DNA from: Micromonospora parva
GTDB lineage: Bacteria > Actinomycetota > Actinomycetes > Mycobacteriales > Micromonosporaceae
Reading direction: 5' to 3'
Length of the DNA: 64,000 nucleotides
Assembly: GCF_000718515.1 (NCBI RefSeq)
Contig: NZ_JNZS01000012.1
Coordinates: forward strand, 124,001-188,000
Shown here one piece after another: positions 34,131 to 42,068 of this stretch (positions are counted from its first letter, which is position 1; each line of letters starts with the position of its first letter). The notes beneath the pieces are model-generated. The model saw only the letters and a list, made by a program, of their open reading frames with translations. It was not told the origin of the DNA and ran no database searches. The translations under genes were made by a program, and so were the position numbers.

Positions 34131-35727
34131 GCACGATATATATCGCACCGCGATATATAAAGCAACGATGCCGGTGTGGGACGTCGCCGGTCGTGCCGCC
34201 CCCGGCTGCGTTGCGGGGGGCGGCGCGACCGATCAGTGGGTGGGTGGGCCAGCTGCGGGTGGACCACTGCTGGTTGCTGCCACCGTTGCAGGCCCAGAGG
34301 ATGAGTTTGGTGCCGTTGGCGGTGGCGGCGCCGTTGGCGTCGAGGCAGAGCCCGGACTGGACGCCGGTGATGGTGCCGTTGGAGTTGAGGTTCCACTGCT
34401 GGTTGGTGCCGCCGTGGCAGTCCCAGATGATGGCCTGGGTGCCGTTGGTGGTGCCCTGGCCGAAGGCGTCGAGGCACTTGTTGCCGTACACCTGGAGTTG
34501 TTTGCCGGCGGTGTAGGTCCAGCGCTGCGCGGTGCTGTTGCTGATGCAGTCCCAGAGCTGGACCTGGGTGCCGTTGGTGGTGGTGCCGTTCGGTACGTCG
34601 GCGCAGCGCCCGGACTGGCCGCCCACGACCTGGGCGTTCTGTTGCGGGTTGCCGCCTCCGGCCGGTGCGTAGCCGGCGGCGTTGATGTTGGCCTGGACGG
34701 CGTTCTCGGTGGCGGCCGTCGGGTAGCCGGAGGTCAGTACGCCCTCGAAGAACGTGCCCCGGCCGGTGATGCTGTTGTCGCCGCCGATGCCGAGCAGGAT
34801 GGCCCCTTCCTTCTTCATCGGGTGGTAGCCGTTGGGGCGTGGCCCGTCGAAGTAGGTCGTCAGGCTGCCCGACTGAGCGTTTCCGCCCCGGATCGCCCAG
34901 TGGTTCGGCTCGCCCTTGACCATGGCCGTGACGAAGCGGTGGTTGATGGACGCGATGTTGTTGTAGCCCGCGTTCACCCCGGAGAACAGCCCCCACTCCA
35001 GGTCGGCCATGATCCAGGGGCCGGCGCCCGCGCCGTAGCCCCACTGCTTGTTGGCGCCGAAGTAGACGGTCTCCATGATGGCGCGTTCGTCGGCCAGGTT
35101 GTTGGTCTGGGCGTTGCCGTAGTCGAAGCAGCACCACTGGTTGTAGTGCGTGCCGTCGACGACCGCGTAGATGCCCTCGGGCTGGTCGCCGGTGGCGACA
35201 CCGTTGGTGTTGTTGTTGCGGTAGCCGGTGCCGGGGGCGATGTAGACGCCGTACGCCTTCTGGCCACCGACGGTGACCGGGGCCGCCTTCGCGTCGGCGA
35301 GGTTGTCCCAACCGCCAGGTGCGGGGCCGGCGAAGCCGCCGGGCGGTGCCTGGGTGAGCCGGTTGTTGCGGCCGGACTGGTCATAGATGATCGTGATGAC
35401 GCAGCTGGTGTTGGCGCAGAAGGCGTCCTGGGTGGCGGCGTTGGCGTAGCCCCCCTCGCTGAGTACGCCCACGTCGCGGGTGGTGTTGTCCGACGAGCGT
35501 CGGACCTGGTAGAGCGGGCCGTTGTAGGCGCCGTACAGCGCGCGGGTGGTGCTGTGCGCGGCCACGCAGGGTGTGCCGCCGGAGGCGTAGATGTCGCACG
35601 GGCCGGTGCCGGCGGCATGGGCGACGCCCGGGGTGTCCGAGACCACGTAGACGCCGGCGCTGACGACCACTGCCAGCAGGGTCCCGGCGGCGGCCATCAG
35701 GCGACCCAGTTTTCTCTTCACATTCAT
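34117..35727 (-). CDS. Secreted alpha-L-arabinofuranosidase, GH54 with C-terminal ricin-type lectin
   Basis: 536 residues from ATG 35727. A signal peptide leads to the GH54 catalytic domain (about residues 40-355): [54 protein letters not shown], and [11 protein letters not shown] with the likely nucleophile Glu244, ending NAVQANINAAGY. The ricin-type lectin follows (364-488), with [14 protein letters not shown] and repeated QxW motifs. GH54 removes L-arabinose from arabinan and arabinoxylan. Unlike related ends, residues 489-536 run past the last QQW into an Arg/Pro tail, through a hairpin and into the PadR operator. The gene probably lost its own stop. Confidence 0.85.
   Translation of the reverse strand: MNVKRKLGRLMAAAGTLLAVVVSAGVYVVSDTPGVAHAAGTGPCDIYASGGTPCVAAHSTTRALYGAYNGPLYQVRRSSDNTTRDVGVLSEGGYANAATQDAFCANTSCVITIIYDQSGRNNRLTQAPPGGFAGPAPGGWDNLADAKAAPVTVGGQKAYGVYIAPGTGYRNNNTNGVATGDQPEGIYAVVDGTHYNQWCCFDYGNAQTNNLADERAIMETVYFGANKQWGYGAGAGPWIMADLEWGLFSGVNAGYNNIASINHRFVTAMVKGEPNHWAIRGGNAQSGSLTTYFDGPRPNGYHPMKKEGAILLGIGGDNSITGRGTFFEGVLTSGYPTAATENAVQANINAAGYAPAGGGNPQQNAQVVGGQSGRCADVPNGTTTNGTQVQLWDCISNSTAQRWTYTAGKQLQVYGNKCLDAFGQGTTNGTQAIIWDCHGGTNQQWNLNSNGTITGVQSGLCLDANGAATANGTKLILWACNGGSNQQWSTRSWPTHPLIGRAAPRNAAGGGTTGDVPHRHRCFIYRGAIYIVHGPQ
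34137..34159 (-). promoter_or_regulatory. PadR-type operator/promoter
   Basis: A perfect palindrome with 10-bp arms, TATATATCGC-ACC-GCGATATATA, sits seven bases upstream of the PadR start codon on the minus strand. AT-rich repeats of TATA around a CG core are typical of PadR operators. TATA on this strand also can serve as the -10 box, so binding would block transcription. Confidence 0.8.
34192..34227 (-). terminator. Terminator-like hairpin inside the GH54 3' tail
   Basis: A GC-rich stem, GCCGCCCCC paired with GGGGGCGGC, with two to three further closing pairs and a 12-base loop, lies at the end of the lectin-coding part. It sits where a terminator would be expected if the gene stopped near 34230. 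It supports a lost stop. Confidence 0.55.
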
Positions 35728-35766
35728 CGGATCCTTTCCGGTACGGGACGGGGTGCGGTGCGGAGA

Positions 35767-35785
35767 TTGACGTCACACGTCATAC
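35767..35785. promoter_or_regulatory. 19-bp motif shared with the GntR/ABC promoter
   Basis: TTGACGTCACACGTCATAC is identical to 52941-52959. TGACG and CGTCA form an inverted repeat around TCACA. It lies 40 bases upstream of the GH54 gene (minus strand) and 142 bases before lacI. The likely binding protein is the GntR regulator at 52113 or a relative. Confidence 0.6.
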
Positions 35786-35905
35786 CTGTGACATTAATAG
35801 TCGTCCATCTATGAGCGCTAGTTGGCACACGTTGGTTGTCGATCGATGAGCCTGAGGACGGATATGCTGGCCGGCGGTGCAAGGTGCGTCCCCGTGTCGG
35901 GGCAA

Positions 35906-35915
35906 GAATCGATTC
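35906..35915 (+). promoter_or_regulatory. LacI operator GAATCGATTC (autoregulatory)
   Basis: The palindrome core GAATCGATTC lies 11 bases before the ATG of lacI, next to its ribosome site. It is the same core as at 41849, 42004 and 44009. Binding here would block lacI expression. Confidence 0.7.
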
Positions 35916-35926
35916 GAGGGCGATTG

Positions 35927-36940
35927 ATGAACATCGGGGAGATCGCCCGTCGGGCGGGGGTGTCCCGCAGCACCGTCTCCTACGTGCTCAGCGGGAAACG
36001 CAGCGTCTCGGAGGGGACCCGGCAACGCATCCAGTCGGTCATCGACGAGTTGAACTACCGGCCGAACGCCAGCGCCCGCGCGCTGAAGGAGGGGCGCACC
36101 CGCACCCTCGGGCTGGTCATCCCGCCGGCCAGCCAGCGATTGACAGACATGCAGCTGGGCTTCGTCGCCAGCGTCGTCGAGGCGGCCGCCCGCCACGACC
36201 TCGATGTGCTGCTGTCCCCCTCCGGTGGCGACCATGACCGGTCCTTCGAACGGATCGTGACCGGGCGTCGGGTGGACGGCGTGGTCCTGATGGAGATCCG
36301 GTTGGCCGACGACCGGGTGACCCGGTTGACCACGGCCGGGCTGCCGTTCGTCACGATCGGCCGGACCGCCGAGCCGCACGGGATGAGCTGGATCGACATC
36401 GACTACGCCGGCCTGATCGCCCGGTGCGTGCAACACCTGGCCGATCTGGGGCACCGGCAGGTGGCCCTCGTGAACCGGTCGGCGGAGCTGGTGGCCGCCG
36501 GATACGGCCCCAGCCATCGCGCGCTGGCCGGCTTTCGTGCGGCGGCGCTGGAGCGGGGGCTGACCGGCGTGGAGGTCTGCAGCGGCGACGACACGGCCTC
36601 CGGCGAGGCGTGCATGGAGCAGCTGCTCGCCACGCACCCGGAGGTCACCGCGGTGGCCACCATCAACGAGGCCGCACTGCCCGGGATGCAGCGCGCGCTG
36701 ACCGGCGCCGGGTTGTCGGTGCCCCGCGACTTCTCCGTCACCGGCGTCGCCGCGCAGCACTGGGCGGAGGACTTCCGTCCGCCGTTGACCGCCGCCGACG
36801 TGCCGATGGTCGAGATGGGCGCCGAGGCGGTGGCGCTCCTGCTGGAGATCATCGCGGCTCCCGGCGCCGTGCCACGACACCGCCTCTACAGCCCGCCCAT
36901 CTCGTTGCGTTCCAGCACCGGGCCGGTCCGGGCCCGCTGA
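35927..36940 (+). CDS. LacI-family transcriptional regulator of arabinan-type polysaccharide use
   Basis: 337 residues from ATG 35927, with GAGGG upstream. The N-terminal HTH and hinge are NIGEIARRAGVSRSTVSYVLSGKRSVSEGTRQRIQSVIDELNYRPNASARALKEGRT. The periplasmic-binding-like effector domain follows (LGLVIPPAS..., DGVVLMEIRLADDRV, HRQVALVNR, AVATINEAALPGMQRAL, DFSVTGVAAQHWAEDFRPPLTAADVPMVEMGAEAV). The protein is convergent with the GH63-like gene and close to the sugar importer. A palindrome in front of it and in front of three other units points to it as regulator of this regulon. The effector is probably a sugar or oligosaccharide. Confidence 0.9.
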   Translation: MNIGEIARRAGVSRSTVSYVLSGKRSVSEGTRQRIQSVIDELNYRPNASARALKEGRTRTLGLVIPPASQRLTDMQLGFVASVVEAAARHDLDVLLSPSGGDHDRSFERIVTGRRVDGVVLMEIRLADDRVTRLTTAGLPFVTIGRTAEPHGMSWIDIDYAGLIARCVQHLADLGHRQVALVNRSAELVAAGYGPSHRALAGFRAAALERGLTGVEVCSGDDTASGEACMEQLLATHPEVTAVATINEAALPGMQRALTGAGLSVPRDFSVTGVAAQHWAEDFRPPLTAADVPMVEMGAEAVALLLEIIAAPGAVPRHRLYSPPISLRSSTGPVRAR

Positions 36941-36950
36941 TCCGACCCGG

Positions 36951-38663
36951 CTACCCGCCCCTGACCCGCCGTTGCTCCGCGGCGGCGGCGAGGATGAGAT
37001 AGCTGCTCGCGGTCCAGGTATACGCCCGGTCGCGCAGGCCGGTGCCGGTCTCGGCGTCGAAGTTCTCCGCGAAGCCGGACTTCTCACACAGGGCGAGGAA
37101 GCGTCGGCTGATGTCGTCGGCGATCCTGGTCTGCCCGGCCCGGCGCAGGCCGTCCTCGACCAGCACCGTGGACGGTGCCCAGATCGGGCCACGCCAGTAG
37201 CCGTCGGCCACGTAGTGGGCCGAGTCCGTCGGCTCGGTGGCCAGCCCGTGCGTGGTCAGGTGGGTTTCGACGCCTCGCGCCAGCGCGGCGGCGACCGGGG
37301 CCGGCAGGTCGGCCCCCAGCGCGACGGGCATCAGGTCGAGCAGACTGCGGCTGGATCGCCGCTGCCCGGTACGGGGGTCACGGGCACGGAAACGCTCACC
37401 GTCCCACAGGTCGCGCAGCATGGCAGCGTGGATCCGGTCGGCCTCCCGGGACCAGCGGGCGGCGGGCTCACCCAGCTCGGTGGCGAGGTCGGCGAGGCAG
37501 CGCAGCTGCGACACCAGGAACGCGGCGAGGTCGGCCGTCTCGAGGACCCGGCTGTCGTCGAAGGTGGTGGCGTTGTCCCAACCGCTGTCGTTGCCGTGGT
37601 GGTAGTGCGGCAGGTCGTGGCCGGGGGCCCGCCGCGCGTCGAGCCAGAACCCGGTCCAGCGCGCCACCCGGTCGTAGGTCTGCGCCAGCGCCGCCCGATC
37701 CGGCGGCTCGGGAAGGCGTCGGCGCAGGTGACGCAGGGCCCAGCCGTGGATGGGGGGCTTGACGTAGTTGTGCAGGACCTCGGAGTGGGTGACCGAGTCG
37801 GGCAGGGCGCCGGTCTCGTCCTGGTGGTCGAAGGGCAGCTGGAACTGGTGCCAGGCCAGCTCCGGCTCGCCGGCAGCCAGGGCTATCGCGTTGAAGCAGT
37901 GGTCCCAGCTCCACACCTTGTCCATCCAGTGCTTGGACATCAGCACGGCCGGTCGGGTGACGAAACCCGCCGGAGCGACGGTGGCCGACCACAGGACGTA
38001 CGCGGCCAGCTCGGCGGCCGGGGTCTGGGCACCACGCCAGGGCGCGATCGCGTCGACGAACGCGGTGAACTCGGCCATCCGGTCACGGCACAACCGCTCG
38101 AAGGCGACGGATCCGGCGTACGGACGGCGCGCCGTGGCGTACTCCTCGATCGCGATCTCCCAGGGCTGGTCGCCCGGCAGGTCCACGGACCGGTCGGCGG
38201 TGCCGAGCGCCTGCGCGCCGTCGGTCCGCGACAGAGCGCCGGAGAGCACTGTGACCCGGTAGCGGCGACCGGTCTCGTACGAGGTGAACACGTGTGACCC
38301 GTCGACCGGGTCGGCGTACAGGTAGGTGCCGCTGAACGGGGTGAGGGTGTGCGCGGCGGCGGCCACCCGCAGGCCGAGCCGGTGGCCCCGGATCCGCAGG
38401 GTGTCCGGCCCGTCGTAGACGGCCTCGATCCGGCCGGTGCCGTTGTGCCAGGTCAGCACCGTGGGTGTGGCGACGACGGTGGTGCCGGCGACACTGGGGG
38501 CGAGCCGCAGGACGGGGTGCAGCCCGGTCTGGTGCGAGACCAGGTGCAGATCGTCGGCGTACGTCTTCTCGGCTACCACCGGGGAGATGTCGAACCAGGA
38601 TCCTCGGTAGCTGAACGGGATGTCCTGGATTCCGAACTCCGGACCGGACGGGGCGACGGTCAT
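36951..38663 (-). CDS. GH63/MGH1-like glycoside hydrolase
   Basis: 570 residues from ATG 38663, without a signal peptide, so cytoplasmic. The N-terminal part is beta-rich. The C-terminal (alpha/alpha)6 barrel shows WMDKVWSWDHCFNAIAL, HYHHGNDSGWDNATTFDDSRVLETADLAAFL and YWRGPIWAPSTVLVEDGLRRAG, which correspond to the catalytic motifs of the GH63/GH37-like clan-G enzymes such as YgjK. It probably hydrolyses an imported oligosaccharide. It is the last gene of the ABC importer operon, 56 bp past the second permease. Substrate unknown. Confidence 0.8.
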   Translation of the reverse strand: MTVAPSGPEFGIQDIPFSYRGSWFDISPVVAEKTYADDLHLVSHQTGLHPVLRLAPSVAGTTVVATPTVLTWHNGTGRIEAVYDGPDTLRIRGHRLGLRVAAAAHTLTPFSGTYLYADPVDGSHVFTSYETGRRYRVTVLSGALSRTDGAQALGTADRSVDLPGDQPWEIAIEEYATARRPYAGSVAFERLCRDRMAEFTAFVDAIAPWRGAQTPAAELAAYVLWSATVAPAGFVTRPAVLMSKHWMDKVWSWDHCFNAIALAAGEPELAWHQFQLPFDHQDETGALPDSVTHSEVLHNYVKPPIHGWALRHLRRRLPEPPDRAALAQTYDRVARWTGFWLDARRAPGHDLPHYHHGNDSGWDNATTFDDSRVLETADLAAFLVSQLRCLADLATELGEPAARWSREADRIHAAMLRDLWDGERFRARDPRTGQRRSSRSLLDLMPVALGADLPAPVAAALARGVETHLTTHGLATEPTDSAHYVADGYWRGPIWAPSTVLVEDGLRRAGQTRIADDISRRFLALCEKSGFAENFDAETGTGLRDRAYTWTASSYLILAAAAEQRRVRGG

Positions 38664-38719
38664 GGGTGGCGGGTGCCTCTCTGTGGTGCGGGTGGTCGGT
38701 CCTCGACCGCCGCGGATGG

Positions 38720-39544
38720 TCAGTCCTTGACGGCGCCGGCGGTCACGCCCATCGAGACGTAGCGCTGGGCCAGGATCAGCAGTACGGCGGCGGGGATCGA
38801 GGCGACGACGGCGGTGGCCATGATGGCGTTCCACTGCTGGTTGTTGTTGCCGATGTAGTGGTAGATGCCGAGGGTGATCGGCTGGTGGTCGCCGCCTCCG
38901 GCCAGGGTCGAGGCGAAGATGAAGTCCGACCAGGACCACAGGAACGCGAAGAGCGACACCGTGACGATCGAGTTGCGGCTGACCGGCAGCACCACCGACC
39001 AGAAGGTCCGCAGTCGACCGGCGCCGTCGACCACTGCGGCCTGGAGCAGCTCGTCGGGGATGCCTGACATGAAGGCCGTGAAGATCAGGACGCCGAACGG
39101 CACCGCGAGCGTGGTGTCGGCCAGGATCAGGCCGGGCAGCGTGTTCAGGACGCCGAGGGTGAGGAAGATGGCGTAGAAGCCCATCGCCATGATGATTCCC
39201 GGGATCATCTGCGCGATCAGCAGCACGAAGCTCAGCGCCGGCCCGCCGGGTGGCCGCAGCTTCGCCAGGGCGTAGCCGGCGGGGGCGGCCAGTGCGACTG
39301 TCAGTGCCACGGTGCCGAGGCCGACCAGGAAGCTGGTGCCGAGGTACGGCAGTTGCTGGTCGAGCACCGCCCGGTAGCCGTCCAGGGTGCCGTTCGTGGG
39401 GAACAGGTGCGGGGGACTGGCCCGCATGTCCTGGTCCCGGGTGAAGGACACATTGATCATCCAGTAGACGGGGAAGAGCATCAGCCCGGTCAGCACCAGG
39501 CCGACGCCGGTCTTCCACCAGGCCCGAGGCGTCGAGGTGGTCAT
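38720..39544 (-). CDS. Sugar ABC transporter permease, MalG type
   Basis: 274 residues from ATG 39544, overlapping the stop of the first permease (ATGA). Six membrane helices and the EAA loop ELLQAAVVDGAGRLRTFWSVVLPVSRNSIVTV identify a CUT1 permease of the MalG kind. FTRDQDMRASPPHLFPTNGTLDGYRAVL is the periplasmic part. It works with the permease at 39541 and the lipoprotein at 40531. No ATPase gene is nearby. Confidence 0.93.
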   Translation of the reverse strand: MTTSTPRAWWKTGVGLVLTGLMLFPVYWMINVSFTRDQDMRASPPHLFPTNGTLDGYRAVLDQQLPYLGTSFLVGLGTVALTVALAAPAGYALAKLRPPGGPALSFVLLIAQMIPGIIMAMGFYAIFLTLGVLNTLPGLILADTTLAVPFGVLIFTAFMSGIPDELLQAAVVDGAGRLRTFWSVVLPVSRNSIVTVSLFAFLWSWSDFIFASTLAGGGDHQPITLGIYHYIGNNNQQWNAIMATAVVASIPAAVLLILAQRYVSMGVTAGAVKD

Positions 39545-40512
39545 CGCAGCTGCTGCCTCCGCTCGATCCGGATGTAGACGAGGCCGGCGATCAGGGCCAG
39601 CACGATGAGCAGGTTCCCGATGGCCGCGCCCGGGCCGAACTCGGGCAGCAGGTTGCCGAAGCCGAGCCGGTACGACCAGGTGGCGAGCGTGGCGGAGGAG
39701 CCGGTCGGGCCACCCCTGGTCATGATCCAGATGATGTCGAAGACCTTCAGCGTGTAGATCAACCCCAGCAGGAGCGTGATCGCGGAGACGGGACGCAGCA
39801 GCGGGAAGGTGATCCCCCAGAACCGTTGCCACCCGGTCGCGCCGTCGAGCGCGGACGCCTCGTACATCTCCGCCGGGATCGCCTGGAGGCCGCTGTACAG
39901 CACCACCAGGTTGAACGGGATGCCGATCCAGACGTTCGCGATGACCACCGAGGTGAGCGACCAGCCCGGTGAGGTGAGCCAGTTGACCGGGTCGATCCCG
40001 ACGACGCCGAGCGCCGCGTTGACCAGCCCCGAGTCGCTGTTGAGCAGCCACGACCAGGTCGACGCCGAGACGATCAGCGGCAACAGCCACGGTACGAGGA
40101 TCAGCGCCCGCAGCGTGCGCGACAGCGGGAAGTGCTGGTGGAAGAAGAGGGCCAGGGCCATCCCGATGGTGAACTGGAAGGCGAGCGAGGCCGCGGTGAA
40201 GACCACCGTGTGCGTGAGCGTGGGCCAGAACGCCGGGTCGGTCAGGACCGTCCGGTAGTTGTCGAGGCCGGCGAACGGTGCCCCGCCCTGCACGAACGAG
40301 CGGACGGTGTACTCCCGCAGGCTCAACTCGACGTTGCGGTAGAGCGGGTAGGCGTAGAAGGCCGCCAGGTAGATGGTCACCGGGGCCAGGAAGCCCCAGG
40401 CCCACCATCGGTTGGGCCGGCGGGCCCGGGACGGGGGAGGCCCGGGTGGGGCGGTGCTCGCCGCCCCACCCTGGTCCCGTACGGCAGTGGAGGTCTCTGT
40501 CGTGGCGCGCAT
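39541..40512 (-). CDS. Sugar ABC transporter permease, MalF type
   Basis: 323 residues with an extended cytoplasmic N-terminus rich in Pro and Arg, then six membrane helices. The family EAA loop is AEMYEASALDGATGWQRFWGITFPLLRPVSAIT. It forms the heterodimeric channel with the MalG-type protein. It follows the substrate-binding gene by 18 bp. Substrate is likely an arabino- or galacto-oligosaccharide, judged from neighbours, but unproven. Confidence 0.93.
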   Translation of the reverse strand: MRATTETSTAVRDQGGAASTAPPGPPPSRARRPNRWWAWGFLAPVTIYLAAFYAYPLYRNVELSLREYTVRSFVQGGAPFAGLDNYRTVLTDPAFWPTLTHTVVFTAASLAFQFTIGMALALFFHQHFPLSRTLRALILVPWLLPLIVSASTWSWLLNSDSGLVNAALGVVGIDPVNWLTSPGWSLTSVVIANVWIGIPFNLVVLYSGLQAIPAEMYEASALDGATGWQRFWGITFPLLRPVSAITLLLGLIYTLKVFDIIWIMTRGGPTGSSATLATWSYRLGFGNLLPEFGPGAAIGNLLIVLALIAGLVYIRIERRQQLR

Positions 40513-40530
40513 GGTGTCGGTTCGGATCGC

Positions 40531-41769
40531 TTACCTGGTCGAGGCGGCGGTCTGCGCGGCGGTCAGCGCCTCCTGTGGTGACTTCCCGCCGCTGAGGGCC
40601 GCCTGGACCGCCGTCCACAGGGATTCGGAGATCTTCGGGTACTTCGTACCGAGGTTGTCACCGGTGCGGCCCTTGGCTGCCCGGACCGCCTCCACCCAGA
40701 CCTTGAGCTTCGGGTCCGCGGTCGCCTGTCGCTCCTGCACGGCGGCGACGGGTGCGACGTAGGAGAGCGTGGTGTCCGTGGTGAGGAGGTTGTCGGCGTT
40801 GGTCAGACAGGCGACGAGCTGCTGCGACGTCTGGTAACGACCGGTGTTTTTCTGCACCGGGATGGAGACGAACTCACCACCGGTGGGCGCCGGGGCCGGG
40901 CCGCCCGCGCTGGCCGGGACCGGGATGGTGCCGTACGCGAAGGGAAGCTTCTCCGCGTTCGCCAACTGCCAGGTGCCGTTCTCGGCGAACGCGTAGTCGC
41001 CGGTGGCGAACTCCTGCCAGCTGGTGGTCTGGGTGTTGTTGATGACGGAGTTGGGGGCGTGGCCCTGCTTGAGCCAGTCGGTCCAGAGCGTCAGTGCGGA
41101 CACCGCCTGCGGCGAGTCCAGGCTGGTCAGTTGGGCCCCCGATCCCCAGAACCAGGGCAGGAACTGGAAGCTGCCCTCCTCGGTGCCGATCGCGGAGAAG
41201 GTGATGCCCTTCTTCCCCTTGGCCTTGACCTTGGTCAGGGCTGCGGTCAGCGACGTCCAGTCCGTGACGGTGGCGGGATCGACGCCGGCGGCGGTGAGCA
41301 GGTCCTTGTTGTAGTAGAGGGCGAGGGTGTTGGCCCCGATCGGCACCCCGTAGGTCTTGCCGTCGCTCTGGCCGGCGCCGAGCAGGTTCTTCTCCATGGC
41401 GGAGACGTCCAGCTTGTTGTCGTCGGTGGTGGTGAGCGCACCGGCCTCGGCCAGCGTCGAGATGACCGGGTTGTCGACGATCAGCACGTCCGGCGAGTTC
41501 CCCTGCTGGGCGGCGAGCAGCGCCTTGTTGGTCAGGTCGGTGGTGTCGTAGCCGGTTCGCTCGACCGTCACTCCGGCCGAGGTGCCGCACTTCTTGAGCA
41601 GCGCGACCCACTCGGAGTCGTCGGCGAACTGCGGATACGGGTCCCAGACGAGGTAGGCGCCCCCGTCGGAGGGGCCGTCGGTGGACGACGAGCAGGCACT
41701 GCCCGTCACTGCGGCGAGAGCTATCACGGCGACGGCGGCCAGGCGCCGCCGACGATTCAGTCCGGTCAT
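40531..41769 (-). CDS. Sugar ABC transporter substrate-binding lipoprotein
   Basis: 412 residues from ATG 41769. The lipobox is AAVTGSACSSSTDG, so the protein is lipid-anchored outside the membrane. The type-1 solute-binding fold shows SPDVLIVDNPVISTLAEAG, YGVPIGANTLALYYNKDLL, DYAFAENGTWQLANAEKLPFAYGTIPVPA and EFVSIPVQKNT. It delivers the sugar to the two permeases downstream. Two GAATCGATTC-type sites lie about 80-105 bp upstream, so LacI control is likely. Confidence 0.93.
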   Translation of the reverse strand: MTGLNRRRRLAAVAVIALAAVTGSACSSSTDGPSDGGAYLVWDPYPQFADDSEWVALLKKCGTSAGVTVERTGYDTTDLTNKALLAAQQGNSPDVLIVDNPVISTLAEAGALTTTDDNKLDVSAMEKNLLGAGQSDGKTYGVPIGANTLALYYNKDLLTAAGVDPATVTDWTSLTAALTKVKAKGKKGITFSAIGTEEGSFQFLPWFWGSGAQLTSLDSPQAVSALTLWTDWLKQGHAPNSVINNTQTTSWQEFATGDYAFAENGTWQLANAEKLPFAYGTIPVPASAGGPAPAPTGGEFVSIPVQKNTGRYQTSQQLVACLTNADNLLTTDTTLSYVAPVAAVQERQATADPKLKVWVEAVRAAKGRTGDNLGTKYPKISESLWTAVQAALSGGKSPQEALTAAQTAASTR

Positions 41770-41848
41770 CTGGTGCCTCACTTCAAATCGATCGTCAGGT
41801 GGGGTGTGTGGGTTGATCGTCGCGGGTTGGACCAGTCCAACCATGACG

Positions 41849-41873
41849 CGAATCGATTCGACGAATCGGTTCG
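41849..41873 (-). promoter_or_regulatory. Tandem LacI operators upstream of the sugar ABC operon
   Basis: CGAATCGATTCG (41849-41860) and CGAATCGGTTCG (41862-41873) are one base apart. The first is a perfect palindrome, the second has one changed base. They precede the ABC operon on the minus strand and may cover its promoter. Confidence 0.7.
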
Positions 41874-41970
41874 CCCGAAGATAGGTCTGGGCGTGGCCGG
41901 GGGTCAAGAGCCGGTCGGCCGGTCGAGGAGGATCGCAGGGCAACGTGGACGTAACCGCGCCGTCATCTCA

Positions 41971-42000
41971 TTGACATCGTTCAGTTCGTGGTCCTACGAT
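41971..42000 (+). promoter_or_regulatory. Promoter of the clan-A glycoside hydrolase gene
   Basis: TTGACA (41971-41976) and TACGAT (41995-42000) are separated by 18 bp. The LacI palindrome begins four bases after the -10 box. The same pair of boxes with the same spacing precedes the GH54 gene at 44086. Confidence 0.75.
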
Positions 42001-42003
42001 CCG

Positions 42004-42019
42004 TGCGAATCGATTCGCA
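42004..42019 (+). promoter_or_regulatory. LacI operator at the transcription start
   Basis: TGCGAATCGATTCGCA is a perfect 16-bp palindrome just after the -10 box, where repressor binding would block initiation. Confidence 0.75.
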
Positions 42020-42068
42020 AGCGCTGCCCTCCGGAGAGCGTCCCCCGCGCCCCACCAAGGAGCCGCCC

